A stretch of 64,000 nt of DNA from Candidatus Gastranaerophilales bacterium (lineage in GTDB: Bacteria > Cyanobacteriota > Vampirovibrionia > Gastranaerophilales > Gastranaerophilaceae). The stretch lies in NCBI GenBank assembly GCA_944327275.1, contig CALVHB010000040.1, positions 62,001 through 126,000 on the forward strand, given 5' to 3'. The translations under genes and the position numbers were made by a program. The first letter of the stretch is position 1. Each line of letters begins with the position of its first letter. Under the pieces are notes generated by a model. That model did no database searches. It was not told the DNA's origin and saw nothing but the letters and a program-made list of their open reading frames with translations. This document shows positions 55,193 through 63,172 of this stretch, one piece after another.

Positions 55193-55462
55193 TTATTCTT
55201 CACTGACTGAAAAATTTTTTGGCAACTCTTTTTCAAGTTCTTGCATAAATTCAGAAATTGATAGCCCAAAAGCTTCTGATAATTTAAATAGTGTGGTTAG
55301 TTGCGGATCTTTTACAGCTCTTTCTAAATCGCTTAGAACAGATGATGGAATATCGTATTCAGCTCCAAGCATAAATTGGCTTTTATTTCCACGCAATCTT
55401 TTTATTGTTTTTGCAATTGCTTCAAATATTATTTTTTTCTTTACATCTTGCATGTTTCTCAT
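55193..55462 (-). CDS. XRE-family HTH regulator
   Basis: This 89-residue protein is nearly all helix-turn-helix: AIAKTIKRLRGNKSQFMLG, then YDIPSSVLSDLERAVKDPQL and LFKLSEAFGLSISEFM. A short acidic tail follows. It probably binds a local operator. The start is ATG 55462, with an alternative ATG at 55453. The target is unknown. Confidence 0.82.
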   Translation of the reverse strand: MRNMQDVKKKIIFEAIAKTIKRLRGNKSQFMLGAEYDIPSSVLSDLERAVKDPQLTTLFKLSEAFGLSISEFMQELEKELPKNFSVSEE

Positions 55463-55567
55463 TTTGAATGTAATATGTAGAAGAATCTATCGCGAACGCG
55501 ATAATGCAAATAGGTTATATGTCTTAAGTTGAAGTACGGCATTATTAATGAAAAGGATTAAAATTTT

Positions 55568-56164
55568 ATGAAAAAGGCTTTTACTCTTGCTGAAACTCTA
55601 ATAACATTAGGAATAATTGGAGTAGTTGCAGCCTTAACTATTTCTGTAATAGTGGGGAAGTTTCAGAAATATACTTTAAAAGTAGAGATAAAGAAAAATT
55701 ATTCCATGTTATCTCAAATACAGCAAAAGCTTATTTTTGATTATGCCGATGGCCTCACATTAAAAGATGGGTTTGGTTGGGCTGATTATAATAAGGCTGT
55801 AATTGATAATTTAAAAGTGATAAAGACTTGTAAGAAAAATGCTTTGAGAGATAAATGTATTCCGGAATATCAAGGATTGAATATATCAGCTTGTCCAGCT
55901 TTTAATGAAAATAATATATATAACAATGCAACAGTTTATGTATTAGCAGACGGTTCTATCATCATACCTTATAGTGCAGATTGGCGTTCTTTGTGGCTTG
56001 TAGATGTAAATGGCTTAAAAGGTCCAAACAAAGCAAGTTATGACCTGTTTCAAGTAACATTAGACACCCTAAGTTACATTGAATATCTTGGACGTGGTTG
56101 TATAAATCAAGATAGTTCAATAAAAGGTGGACTAAAAGACTTTAAAGATATTGATAATTGGTAG
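55568..56164 (+). CDS. Type IV prepilin-like protein with Ala at the leader -1 site
   Basis: The N-terminus MKKAFTLAETLITLGIIGVV is a prepilin leader, but the residue before Phe is Ala rather than Gly; Glu at +5 is present. The mature domain (about 195 residues) has six cysteines (KTCKKNALRDKC, ISACPAF, GRGCIN). AAAGGA lies 12 bases before the ATG. No pilus assembly genes are nearby. It lies between the HTH gene and cysS. Confidence 0.83.
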   Translation: MKKAFTLAETLITLGIIGVVAALTISVIVGKFQKYTLKVEIKKNYSMLSQIQQKLIFDYADGLTLKDGFGWADYNKAVIDNLKVIKTCKKNALRDKCIPEYQGLNISACPAFNENNIYNNATVYVLADGSIIIPYSADWRSLWLVDVNGLKGPNKASYDLFQVTLDTLSYIEYLGRGCINQDSSIKGGLKDFKDIDNW

Positions 56165-56169
56165 TTAAA

Positions 56170-57543
56170 TTATTTAACTTCCCAAACAGTACCTTCTTTA
56201 GAATCTTTGACGATGATATTGACTTCGTCCAATGCAACTCTTATTTTGTCTGCAATTTCCCAGTTTTTAGCTTCTCTTGCTTCTTTTCTGAACGAAATTA
56301 CATCATCCATTGAAGAGAATTCTTTTCCAAGACTGTCAGAAACGTGTTTGATTGCATTTTTCAATTCTTCATCAGATAAAGTTGCTTTTGCAAATGTAAA
56401 ACCTAAAGTATTTGCAAGCTTATATAGAATTGTGAATGCATCTTTTTCATCTTTGTTTGCTTTATTGGTTAGATCAAATAATACGGCAAGAGCCTTTGAA
56501 GTATTTAAGTCATCATCCATTGCATCCACAAAAGATTTATATTCTTCTGTTGTTGTAATATCTAAATCTTCATTAATTTTAGTTCTTTTAGCATTAAGCA
56601 TTCTTTTAACACCTGCTTGAGCGGATAAAAGGGCTTCATCAGAAAATTCAACAGGCATTCTGTAGTGATTTGTAAGAATAAAAAATCTTATTGTATTAGA
56701 ATCATATTTTTTCAATAGTTCATCAATAGTTAAAAAATTGCCCAAAGATTTTGACATTTTTTCTTTATTAATAGTAACGAAACCGTTGTGTAACCAATAG
56801 TTTACAAATTTACATCCGTTAGCACATTCAGATTGAGCTATTTCATTTTCGTGATGAGGGAATATCAAATCTGCACCGCCTGCGTGGATATCGATTGTTT
56901 TTCCTAAGTATTTTCGGCTCATAGCAGAACATTCAATGTGCCATCCTGGTCTACCTACACCCCAAGGTGATTTGTATCCGAATTTTTCATCTTTTTTCCA
57001 TAATGCAAAATCCAGAGGATCTTCTTTATGTTCTCCGATTTCAATTCTTGCACCGCTTTCTAATTGGTCAATCGGCTGTTTAGAAAGTGCTCCGTATTGA
57101 GGGAATTTTTTTACTCTAAAATACACATCACCATCAGCTTCGTATGCATATCCTTTGTTTATCAAATCTTTTACTATAGAAATCATTTCGCCAAGAGTTT
57201 TTGTCGCAAACGGTTCTATATCAGGCTTAAGTGTATTAAGAGATTTCATGCTCTCAGCAAAAGCTTTATACCAATATTGAGAAACTTCTTCCGGTGTTTT
57301 GTTTTCTTTTTCTGCTTTTTTTAAGATTTTGTCATCTACATCAGTAACATTTCTGCAGTATGTTACATCATACCCTTTAAATTTTAAGTATCTGTACAAG
57401 ACGTCCCAAGTTATGTAGCATCTAGCATGTCCCAGATGTGCAAAATCATATACTGTAGGTCCGCAGACATACATTTTTACCTTATTCTCTTCAATTGGCT
57501 TAAATTCTTCTATTTTGTTTGTGTATGAATTGTGTAATTTCAT
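56170..57543 (-). CDS. cysS: Cysteinyl-tRNA synthetase
   Basis: CysS charges tRNA-Cys. The class I signatures are HLGH (HIGH-like) in VYDFAHLGHAR and KMSKS. The catalytic zinc is held by Cys in CGPTVYD, HIECSAM and the HHENEIAQSEC region. The 457-residue protein has the usual DALR-like C-terminal anticodon domain. GAGGGA lies 10 bases before the ATG. Confidence 0.97.
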   Translation of the reverse strand: MKLHNSYTNKIEEFKPIEENKVKMYVCGPTVYDFAHLGHARCYITWDVLYRYLKFKGYDVTYCRNVTDVDDKILKKAEKENKTPEEVSQYWYKAFAESMKSLNTLKPDIEPFATKTLGEMISIVKDLINKGYAYEADGDVYFRVKKFPQYGALSKQPIDQLESGARIEIGEHKEDPLDFALWKKDEKFGYKSPWGVGRPGWHIECSAMSRKYLGKTIDIHAGGADLIFPHHENEIAQSECANGCKFVNYWLHNGFVTINKEKMSKSLGNFLTIDELLKKYDSNTIRFFILTNHYRMPVEFSDEALLSAQAGVKRMLNAKRTKINEDLDITTTEEYKSFVDAMDDDLNTSKALAVLFDLTNKANKDEKDAFTILYKLANTLGFTFAKATLSDEELKNAIKHVSDSLGKEFSSMDDVISFRKEAREAKNWEIADKIRVALDEVNIIVKDSKEGTVWEVK

Positions 57544-57693
57544 TTGATAAATCCCTCTTTTTTATAGATTTTACTACAAAAAGATATTTTATGTTAACGA
57601 ATGTAAATTAATTTGTAATATTAGGCAATTAATTATATCAAAAATATTTAATAAGTATATACGTAATAGTTAATAAAAAGGAGATATATTTTC

Positions 57694-58329
57694 ATGAGTG
57701 ACGGTAATATAACTACCACTGTGCAATCGGGAGAGACATTAGTCTTATACGCACGAATGTATGGCTGTTCTGTCGATGAAATAAAAGATGCGAATAAGAT
57801 GAAAGATGGAAAACTGAGCACAGGACAAAAAATAAATATTCCTATTGGGAAAAAGTGGGAATTACCTAGCTCTAATGACAATGTTTTAGATAAGAAAATA
57901 TCTTACTTCAATAACAAAATCAATGATGTTCATATGCAATTGTATAATCCTGATTTAAAACCAGAGGAACGTGAAAATCTAGAGCAGCAGTATATTGAAT
58001 TAATGAATAAGAAAAAAGAAAGAGATGCGACTGCAGACATTACAAAAGCCGGTAATGGTATAAATCTTGTATTAACAATGAAAAAGGATATTACTGTGAG
58101 TGAGTTTAGGGATTTATTCCCCGAATGTTCCAAAAAATTCTATGACTACGCTTGTGATACTGATCAAAGAGAATTTATTCAAGGTGTTGGCTGGCGTGCA
58201 AATCCTGACTACGTAACACTACATGAAGGTGACAAGATTATGTTAAAGGCACATGAGTATGCTCATGAAGGATTTTGGAATGAGGTTGCAAACGGTATAA
58301 AAAAACAATTTGGCAGACTTGATAAGTAA
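57694..58329 (+). CDS. LysM-domain protein without signal peptide
   Basis: Residues 6-52 form a LysM domain (TTVQSGETLVLYARMYGCSV ... LSTGQKINIP). A coiled-coil-like segment (about 70-115) and an unassigned C-terminal domain with FRDLFPECSKKFYDYACD follow, and a second LysM-like PDYVTLHEGDKIML. There is no export signal, so how it reaches murein is unclear. GGAG lies 10 bases before the ATG. It is paired with the EF-hand-like gene 25 bases downstream. Confidence 0.7.
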   Translation: MSDGNITTTVQSGETLVLYARMYGCSVDEIKDANKMKDGKLSTGQKINIPIGKKWELPSSNDNVLDKKISYFNNKINDVHMQLYNPDLKPEERENLEQQYIELMNKKKERDATADITKAGNGINLVLTMKKDITVSEFRDLFPECSKKFYDYACDTDQREFIQGVGWRANPDYVTLHEGDKIMLKAHEYAHEGFWNEVANGIKKQFGRLDK

Positions 58330-58354
58330 TAAAAAATAAAAAAAGGAGACTGTA

Positions 58355-58798
58355 ATGGTTGACAAAATTAATGGCACTGGCCCTAAAGGTTACAATAGAG
58401 TAACATTGTACAATGAAAAAACAAAGAAATCGGAAACATTTTTTGTTCCTGTTGGTAAAAAACTAACTATTAATGATACAACTTATGATATTGACAGGAC
58501 AAAAAATAAGGAATTAGTTATTGTAAATCGTAAAAATTCAAAAGATGACAATTTCTTTAAGTTTTCAAGTGTAGCTTTGGATGCTATGGATGTGAATAAT
58601 GATAAAAAAATAGACAAGAAAGATACAAGTCATTCCATAGGTAAGGATGCAAATAACGACAAGATGCTACCAAAAGGTCATTTTGTTGATATGATTGATC
58701 CAACCACATATGATGCAAATGTATATGAAGGCGACGGATATGTGAACTTCTGCAAGGAGCACATGGGAGAAAAAAGTTTTAAAATGAGCCTTGATTAA
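58355..58798 (+). CDS. Small protein with EF-hand/dockerin-like calcium loops
   Basis: No family is certain. The 147 residues include a DVNNDKKIDKKD loop (D-x-N-x-D-x-x-I-x-x-x-D) and a nearby DANNDKM, matching EF-hand or dockerin calcium loops. No signal peptide is seen. AAGGAGA precedes the ATG. Position behind the LysM gene suggests the two proteins act together. Confidence 0.6.
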   Translation: MVDKINGTGPKGYNRVTLYNEKTKKSETFFVPVGKKLTINDTTYDIDRTKNKELVIVNRKNSKDDNFFKFSSVALDAMDVNNDKKIDKKDTSHSIGKDANNDKMLPKGHFVDMIDPTTYDANVYEGDGYVNFCKEHMGEKSFKMSLD

Positions 58799-58818
58799 AA
58801 TATAAAATATTTAAAAAA

Positions 58819-59430
58819 TTAAAGAATATCGAAAATTTGATGAACAGGTATAATTAAATTTTCAACCGGACAGATTTCGTCTAACTCAAGAGTTATTGTC
58901 GGAATCTGTCTTTCTATACCTGCATATGTTCCGAAGCTCCCCGGAGTAGGGTATCCTATACTAGGTTCTACAGGGTATTTGATTATATCAGATATTTTTT
59001 TTGAAATTTCATCTGCAGGCCCATCAAAGTTTACAACTTTAAACGGTGCGTGGAGTGTAAGTATTAATTCAGGGGATAATTGTTCAATAGTTTCTATAAG
59101 AAACTGTGTTTCAATCTCGCTGCCAGCGCTTTCTCCTCCAAAAAATTCATTTTTATCGGTTAGTTCCCAATTTTTAGTAGGGAAATTTCTGTTTAAATCT
59201 ACTCCGTTAGCATTTGTTCTTGTATTGAGTTTTAATCCGTCAGGGTTAAGACATGGAATAAAGGCTATACGTGGGTTTTCTTGTTTTTGTATGTAATTTT
59301 CAATCAAAAATTTTCCTTGAGGTTCGTCGCCGTGGAATACACCTATTACAAGTATTTTTGCGGTGTCTGTCTCTCCCAAAAGTTCTATTTCGTTACCTAA
59401 TTTAGTTTTTATTGTTTTTATTTTATTCAA
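58819..59430 (-). CDS. M14-family zinc peptidase, MpaA-like
   Basis: This 203-residue enzyme has the zinc ligands His and Glu in FHGDEPQG, later His in TLHAPFKVV and catalytic Glu in TLELDE. NPDGLKLNTRTNANGVDLNR is the usual M14 substrate segment. Short M14 enzymes of this type include the murein tripeptide amidase MpaA, so a role in peptidoglycan recycling is likely. It overlaps ftsY by 8 bases. Confidence 0.82.
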   Translation of the reverse strand: MNKIKTIKTKLGNEIELLGETDTAKILVIGVFHGDEPQGKFLIENYIQKQENPRIAFIPCLNPDGLKLNTRTNANGVDLNRNFPTKNWELTDKNEFFGGESAGSEIETQFLIETIEQLSPELILTLHAPFKVVNFDGPADEISKKISDIIKYPVEPSIGYPTPGSFGTYAGIERQIPTITLELDEICPVENLIIPVHQIFDIL

Positions 59431-60334
59431 AAATAGCCTCTATAAATTTTTCTGCATCAAAAGTTTTTAAATCTTCCATCTTTTCTCCGACTCCAATTAG
59501 CTTAACAGGTAGTTTCATTTCTTTTGCAATAGCAAGGACTATTGCACCTTTTGCAGAACCGTCTAATTTGGTTAAAGCTACAGATGTCAGATTTACTGCT
59601 TCTGTAAATACTTTAGCTTGCTGTAGTCCATTTTGGCCGGTATTTGCATCCAATACCAGAATACATTCCATCAACGAGTCAGAAGCTTTTTTGTCTATCA
59701 CTGATTTAATTTTCTTTAGCTCTTCCATAAGGTTGAATTTATTTTGCAACCTTCCTGCAGTATCTACAAGAATTATGTCGTAATTTTCTTTTTTTGCTTT
59801 ATCAATTGCTTCATATACAACAGATGCAGGGTCTGCTTTGTCACGTCTTACAATATCTGCTCCTGCACGTTTTGACCAGATATCAAGTTGTTCTTCTGCT
59901 GCAGCTCTAAATGTATCTCCGGCAGCGATTAGAACTTTCTTCCCGCTATTTTTAAATTTGGAAGCAAGTTTACCTATTAAAGTGGTTTTTCCAACACCAT
60001 TTACGCCGCATATAAAATAAATATTAAGTCCGTCTTGAACTTTAAGTTCATTATTCCCCGCTTCTTTTAGGGTTTTTGAAAATTCTTCCTTTAGGTATTT
60101 CTTTACGTCGGCTGGTTTAATCTTTGTTTGATTTCTTAACTTATCGACGAGTTCAGAAGCGTAATTTACACCCAAATCTGCGCTGATTAGCATATCTTCC
60201 ATATCATCGAGTACGAATTCGGAGAATTCTTCTTCGTTTTCTACGGAACTTACAACGTTGCCAACGAGCATTTGCGCAGTATTAGATACAGTTTGTTTTA
60301 AATTATCAAATTTGTCTTTAAAAAATCCGAACAT
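59423..60334 (-). CDS. ftsY: Signal recognition particle receptor FtsY
   Basis: FtsY docks ribosome-SRP complexes at the membrane. The 303-residue NG domain has GTPase motifs G1 GVNGVGKTT, G2-linked DTFRAAAEEQL, G3 DTAGRLQNK and G4 TKLDGSAKGA. The last usually reads TKLDGTAKGG. The acidic A domain of E. coli is missing, as in many bacteria. The ATG has a TGA-TATTAT box 6 bases upstream and no ribosome site. Confidence 0.96.
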   Translation of the reverse strand: MFGFFKDKFDNLKQTVSNTAQMLVGNVVSSVENEEEFSEFVLDDMEDMLISADLGVNYASELVDKLRNQTKIKPADVKKYLKEEFSKTLKEAGNNELKVQDGLNIYFICGVNGVGKTTLIGKLASKFKNSGKKVLIAAGDTFRAAAEEQLDIWSKRAGADIVRRDKADPASVVYEAIDKAKKENYDIILVDTAGRLQNKFNLMEELKKIKSVIDKKASDSLMECILVLDANTGQNGLQQAKVFTEAVNLTSVALTKLDGSAKGAIVLAIAKEMKLPVKLIGVGEKMEDLKTFDAEKFIEAIFE

Positions 60335-60340
60335 ACGCAG

Positions 60341-60349
60341 ATAATATCA
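60341..60349 (-). promoter_or_regulatory. Extended -10 box of ftsY, likely leaderless start
   Basis: The minus strand reads TGATATTAT-CTGCGT-ATG with a 6-base gap. Confidence 0.5.
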
Positions 60350-60406
60350 TGAAATTATTTAGTTTTCATTATTCTAAACAAAATTTATATTTATATTCAG
60401 AAAAAT

Positions 60407-60440
60407 AAAAAAACTTCTCCGTTATGAAGAAGTTTTTTTG
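60407..60440. terminator. Terminator downstream of nusB
   Basis: ACTTCT/AGAAGT with a 9-base loop is flanked by seven A residues and seven T residues between nusB and ftsY. Confidence 0.8.
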
Positions 60441-60461
60441 CTAAATAAATATTTTTAAATT

Positions 60462-61121
60462 TTAGCTGATACCGTATTCTACGATAACTTTTGCAAGTAT
60501 TCCGTTTATAAAAGATGCACTATCTTCTGTAGAGTACTTTTTAGCTAGCTCAAGAGCTTCATCTACAACAACTTTCATAGGTGCATCTTTGATGAATAAT
60601 AATTCTGTTATAGCTATACGAAGAATATCTTTATCCATTTTTACAAGACGACCTAAGTCCCAATTTTTAACGTGTTTTTGAATAGTGTCATCAATTTCTT
60701 TTTGGTTCTTTTGGAAAAGTTCAGCGATTGATATTGCATAATCTTTTACATCATTTTGAGAATCAAGTGTTGTGAATTCTGCAATTTCAAGAGCTGTTAG
60801 TGCTTTTTCTGCGATTTCAATCATTTCATTGATTCTGCCAGACATATCAGATGTCATAGGAATAGGAACTGGAATATTTGGAGCTCCTATAGGTCTATTC
60901 AAGTTTATTTCAGAATCAGCTTCATAATTGTCTATTTGATCTCTCATAACAATCAATGAACCAACTGCTGTTTTTAATTCATCAGTTGCACTGCTTTTTA
61001 ATATGCGTACTGATTTTAAAATAATGTCTTCCAAATCTTTTTTAGAATAGTTAATTATTTGTTTTTCAAATTGTGAAAATAATATAAATGCTAGTTCTCT
61101 AGCTGCTCTGCGGGCTTGCAT
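60462..61121 (-). CDS. nusB: Transcription antitermination protein NusB
   Basis: NusB binds boxA RNA with S10 during rRNA transcription. The start QARRAARELAFILFSQ and the C-terminal RIAITELLFIKDAPMKVVVDEALELAKKYS match the family. At 219 residues it is much longer than the 139 of E. coli; the insert (about 50-120) resembles the longer cyanobacterial forms. GAGGT lies upstream of the ATG. Confidence 0.93.
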   Translation of the reverse strand: MQARRAARELAFILFSQFEKQIINYSKKDLEDIILKSVRILKSSATDELKTAVGSLIVMRDQIDNYEADSEINLNRPIGAPNIPVPIPMTSDMSGRINEMIEIAEKALTALEIAEFTTLDSQNDVKDYAISIAELFQKNQKEIDDTIQKHVKNWDLGRLVKMDKDILRIAITELLFIKDAPMKVVVDEALELAKKYSTEDSASFINGILAKVIVEYGIS

Positions 61122-61176
61122 ATATTTACCTCTTTTTAGTTGCTTATTACAAGGTATATGCTAGCATGAAAAATTT

Positions 61177-61413
61177 TTATCTACAAGAAGATTTGTTTTT
61201 TGAAAAAGAGTTTTCAAAATTATTAAGCATTAACTTTGTATTTGTAATTTCTTCAAGTAGAATTGAACAAAGATTTTGACTATCTCTTATTTCAAAATCG
61301 GAGTTTTCAATCAGAGTTTGATTTAAAACTTTTGATATTGTAGAAATTTTTTCAAAATTGCATAGTATATTGCAGAGTTCTTCTTCCAGAGTTTCAAAAA
61401 TATCTTGCTTCAT
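61177..61413 (-). CDS. Small helical hypothetical protein
   Basis: The 78 residues are acidic and helical, with four cysteines. No family is recognised. GGAGG lies 6 bases before the ATG, which supports a real gene. It lies about 55 bases upstream of nusB on the same strand and may share its transcript. Confidence 0.5.
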   Translation of the reverse strand: MKQDIFETLEEELCNILCNFEKISTISKVLNQTLIENSDFEIRDSQNLCSILLEEITNTKLMLNNFENSFSKNKSSCR

Positions 61414-61510
61414 TCAAACCTCCAATGAACCGATTATAACATTCGGTATGGAAGAATTCACTTAGCCGATTGGTTATATAAATTTTGTGATAGAACTTTT
61501 TTTATAGGTT

Positions 61511-62242
61511 TTATTTGCAAATTTTTAAAGAATTTTGTTTTGAATTTCGTTTTACGAATTTTTTCAATTTATTTCTTATAATTTCGCTTTTTTGAGAAAA
61601 AGGTTTAAGTGTTAAAAATTTTCTATAATATCTTGCAGCATCGGAGTATTTTCCCATTTTTTCAAAACAAAGAGCAATATCATAGTATGCTTTATAAAAA
61701 TCAGGATTAAGCTTTAACATACTGCCAAGTACGAATATAGCATCTTTGTATTTATCAAACTTCATAAGCAGTGATGCTTTTTGCTCATAGGCTCTCAAAA
61801 ATCCCGGAGAGTTTTCTATAAGTTTTTGGTAAATCATTAATGCAAGGTCATATTCTTCACACATCTCATGGGAAATTCCAAGATATAAAATTGCCTCTGG
61901 ATTATCAGGGTTAATTTGTATAGCTCTAATAAAATTCTTAATAGCTCCGCAAGGAATTTTTTCATCTATATGGCACATTCCGAGTTCAAAGAATGCTTCG
62001 TAGTAATATTCGTTTAATTCTGTTGCAGTGGTCAAAAATTTTATGGCTTTTGAATTTTGTTTAAGGTTCTTATAACATAAGCCAAGCCCATAGTAGCTCT
62101 CAGGATTACTTCTGTCAATTAAAATAGCGTTCAGATAATTTGTAGCAGCTTCTTTAAATGATTTTTCCATAAGCAGAGCATTTGCTTTATTATAAAAGCT
62201 GTTTTTTTCGGCATTATTTTGTTTAATAGTATTCGAACCCAC
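61511..62242 (-). CDS. Tetratricopeptide repeat protein
   Basis: This 243-residue protein has about six TPR units, recognised by patterns such as PESYYGLGLCYKNLKQNSKA, AFFELGMCHIDEK, PEAILYLGISHEM and AYYDIALCFEKMGKYSDAAR. TPRs mediate protein contacts. There is no signal peptide. The start is GTG 62242 with GAAGG 6 bases upstream. The partner is unknown. Confidence 0.88.
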   Translation of the reverse strand: MGSNTIKQNNAEKNSFYNKANALLMEKSFKEAATNYLNAILIDRSNPESYYGLGLCYKNLKQNSKAIKFLTTATELNEYYYEAFFELGMCHIDEKIPCGAIKNFIRAIQINPDNPEAILYLGISHEMCEEYDLALMIYQKLIENSPGFLRAYEQKASLLMKFDKYKDAIFVLGSMLKLNPDFYKAYYDIALCFEKMGKYSDAARYYRKFLTLKPFSQKSEIIRNKLKKFVKRNSKQNSLKICK

Positions 62243-62345
62243 TTTTTACCTTCTTTCAATTCCTATGATAGAATTTTTTCAGGATTTGAAGAACAACCAT
62301 TTGATGTATAACTTAATCAATCATTGGATTTATTATCTGGATTGT

Positions 62346-62360
62346 GTTATAAAATAATTA
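62346..62360 (+). promoter_or_regulatory. Extended -10-like box before the secreted paralog gene
   Basis: TATAAA at 62348-62353, preceded by a TG-like context, ends 6 bases before ATG 62360. No ribosome site is visible. Confidence 0.4.
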
Positions 62361-63172
62361 TGAAAAAGTTTTTGGTATGGTTATTAATATTAGCTGGAAT
62401 CCCTGTTTTTGCAGAGGAAGTATCTTTAGATAATGTGCAGGCTGAAAAAATTCAACTGCCTAAGGCAAACATTACAACCAAGCAGTCTTTGGTCGTGAAT
62501 GATAAACAAATACTTGATGAGTTAATACAGCTTCAAAAGGAAAAAGATGTCGAAGATATTGAGAATTTGTGGAAAGGGACGGTTGAAAATAATCAAGTAA
62601 TCGGCTTTGCTCTAAAGAAACTCGCAACTCCAGAGAGTCAAAGACGTATTCACTCATCGCTTATGGCAAAGACGCTTTCTGCAGTTGTTGCAGGAGCTTC
62701 ATTAGCACCTTCTTTAATAGGTGCTGATTATATGATGCAATCGTCTGCGTTTGCTGCTGGGCGTTTAGCTCAGAATCTTATTAATAAAAAAAATATGCCT
62801 ACAGAAATTCCTTTGACAGATACCGAATTGATAGAACTTGCTGGGTTGGTTGAAAATCTGCAAGATAAGATTATAACAGCTTATTATAATTATAAAAGTT
62901 CTTTGTCTCAGCTAAAGGAGACACGCCAAAGATTGCTTTTGTATAACAAGAATTATGCAAAAGCTCTTGATGAAGAAGATTTAATGGAAATTAGTATATC
63001 TTCTGCACTATACGATAATATGCGTGTAGAAGAGTTTTATTACATGGAAAATGCTAAGAAATACCATTTGGAGTTGCAACGTTTGGCCGGTAAAAAAGTT
63101 GTAGATAAGTTAAACTTATACCAATTTAACTACAATGGAACATTAGTAGGTGAAAAGGCGGGACAAAAATGA
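62360..63172 (+). CDS. Secreted helical protein, paralog of the next gene
   Basis: No named family is recognised. A signal peptide (MKKFLVWLLILAGIPVFAEE) is followed by a helical domain with LWKGTVENNQVIGFALKKLA, an Ala/Ser-rich hydrophobic segment (about 108-135), and a coiled-coil-like C-terminal half (ENLQDKIITAYYNYKSSLSQ) somewhat like TolC-type hairpins. I chose ATG 62360; the longer frame from 62324 adds non-signal sequence. It overlaps its paralog by 4 bases (ATGA). Confidence 0.65.
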   Translation: MKKFLVWLLILAGIPVFAEEVSLDNVQAEKIQLPKANITTKQSLVVNDKQILDELIQLQKEKDVEDIENLWKGTVENNQVIGFALKKLATPESQRRIHSSLMAKTLSAVVAGASLAPSLIGADYMMQSSAFAAGRLAQNLINKKNMPTEIPLTDTELIELAGLVENLQDKIITAYYNYKSSLSQLKETRQRLLLYNKNYAKALDEEDLMEISISSALYDNMRVEEFYYMENAKKYHLELQRLAGKKVVDKLNLYQFNYNGTLVGEKAGQK

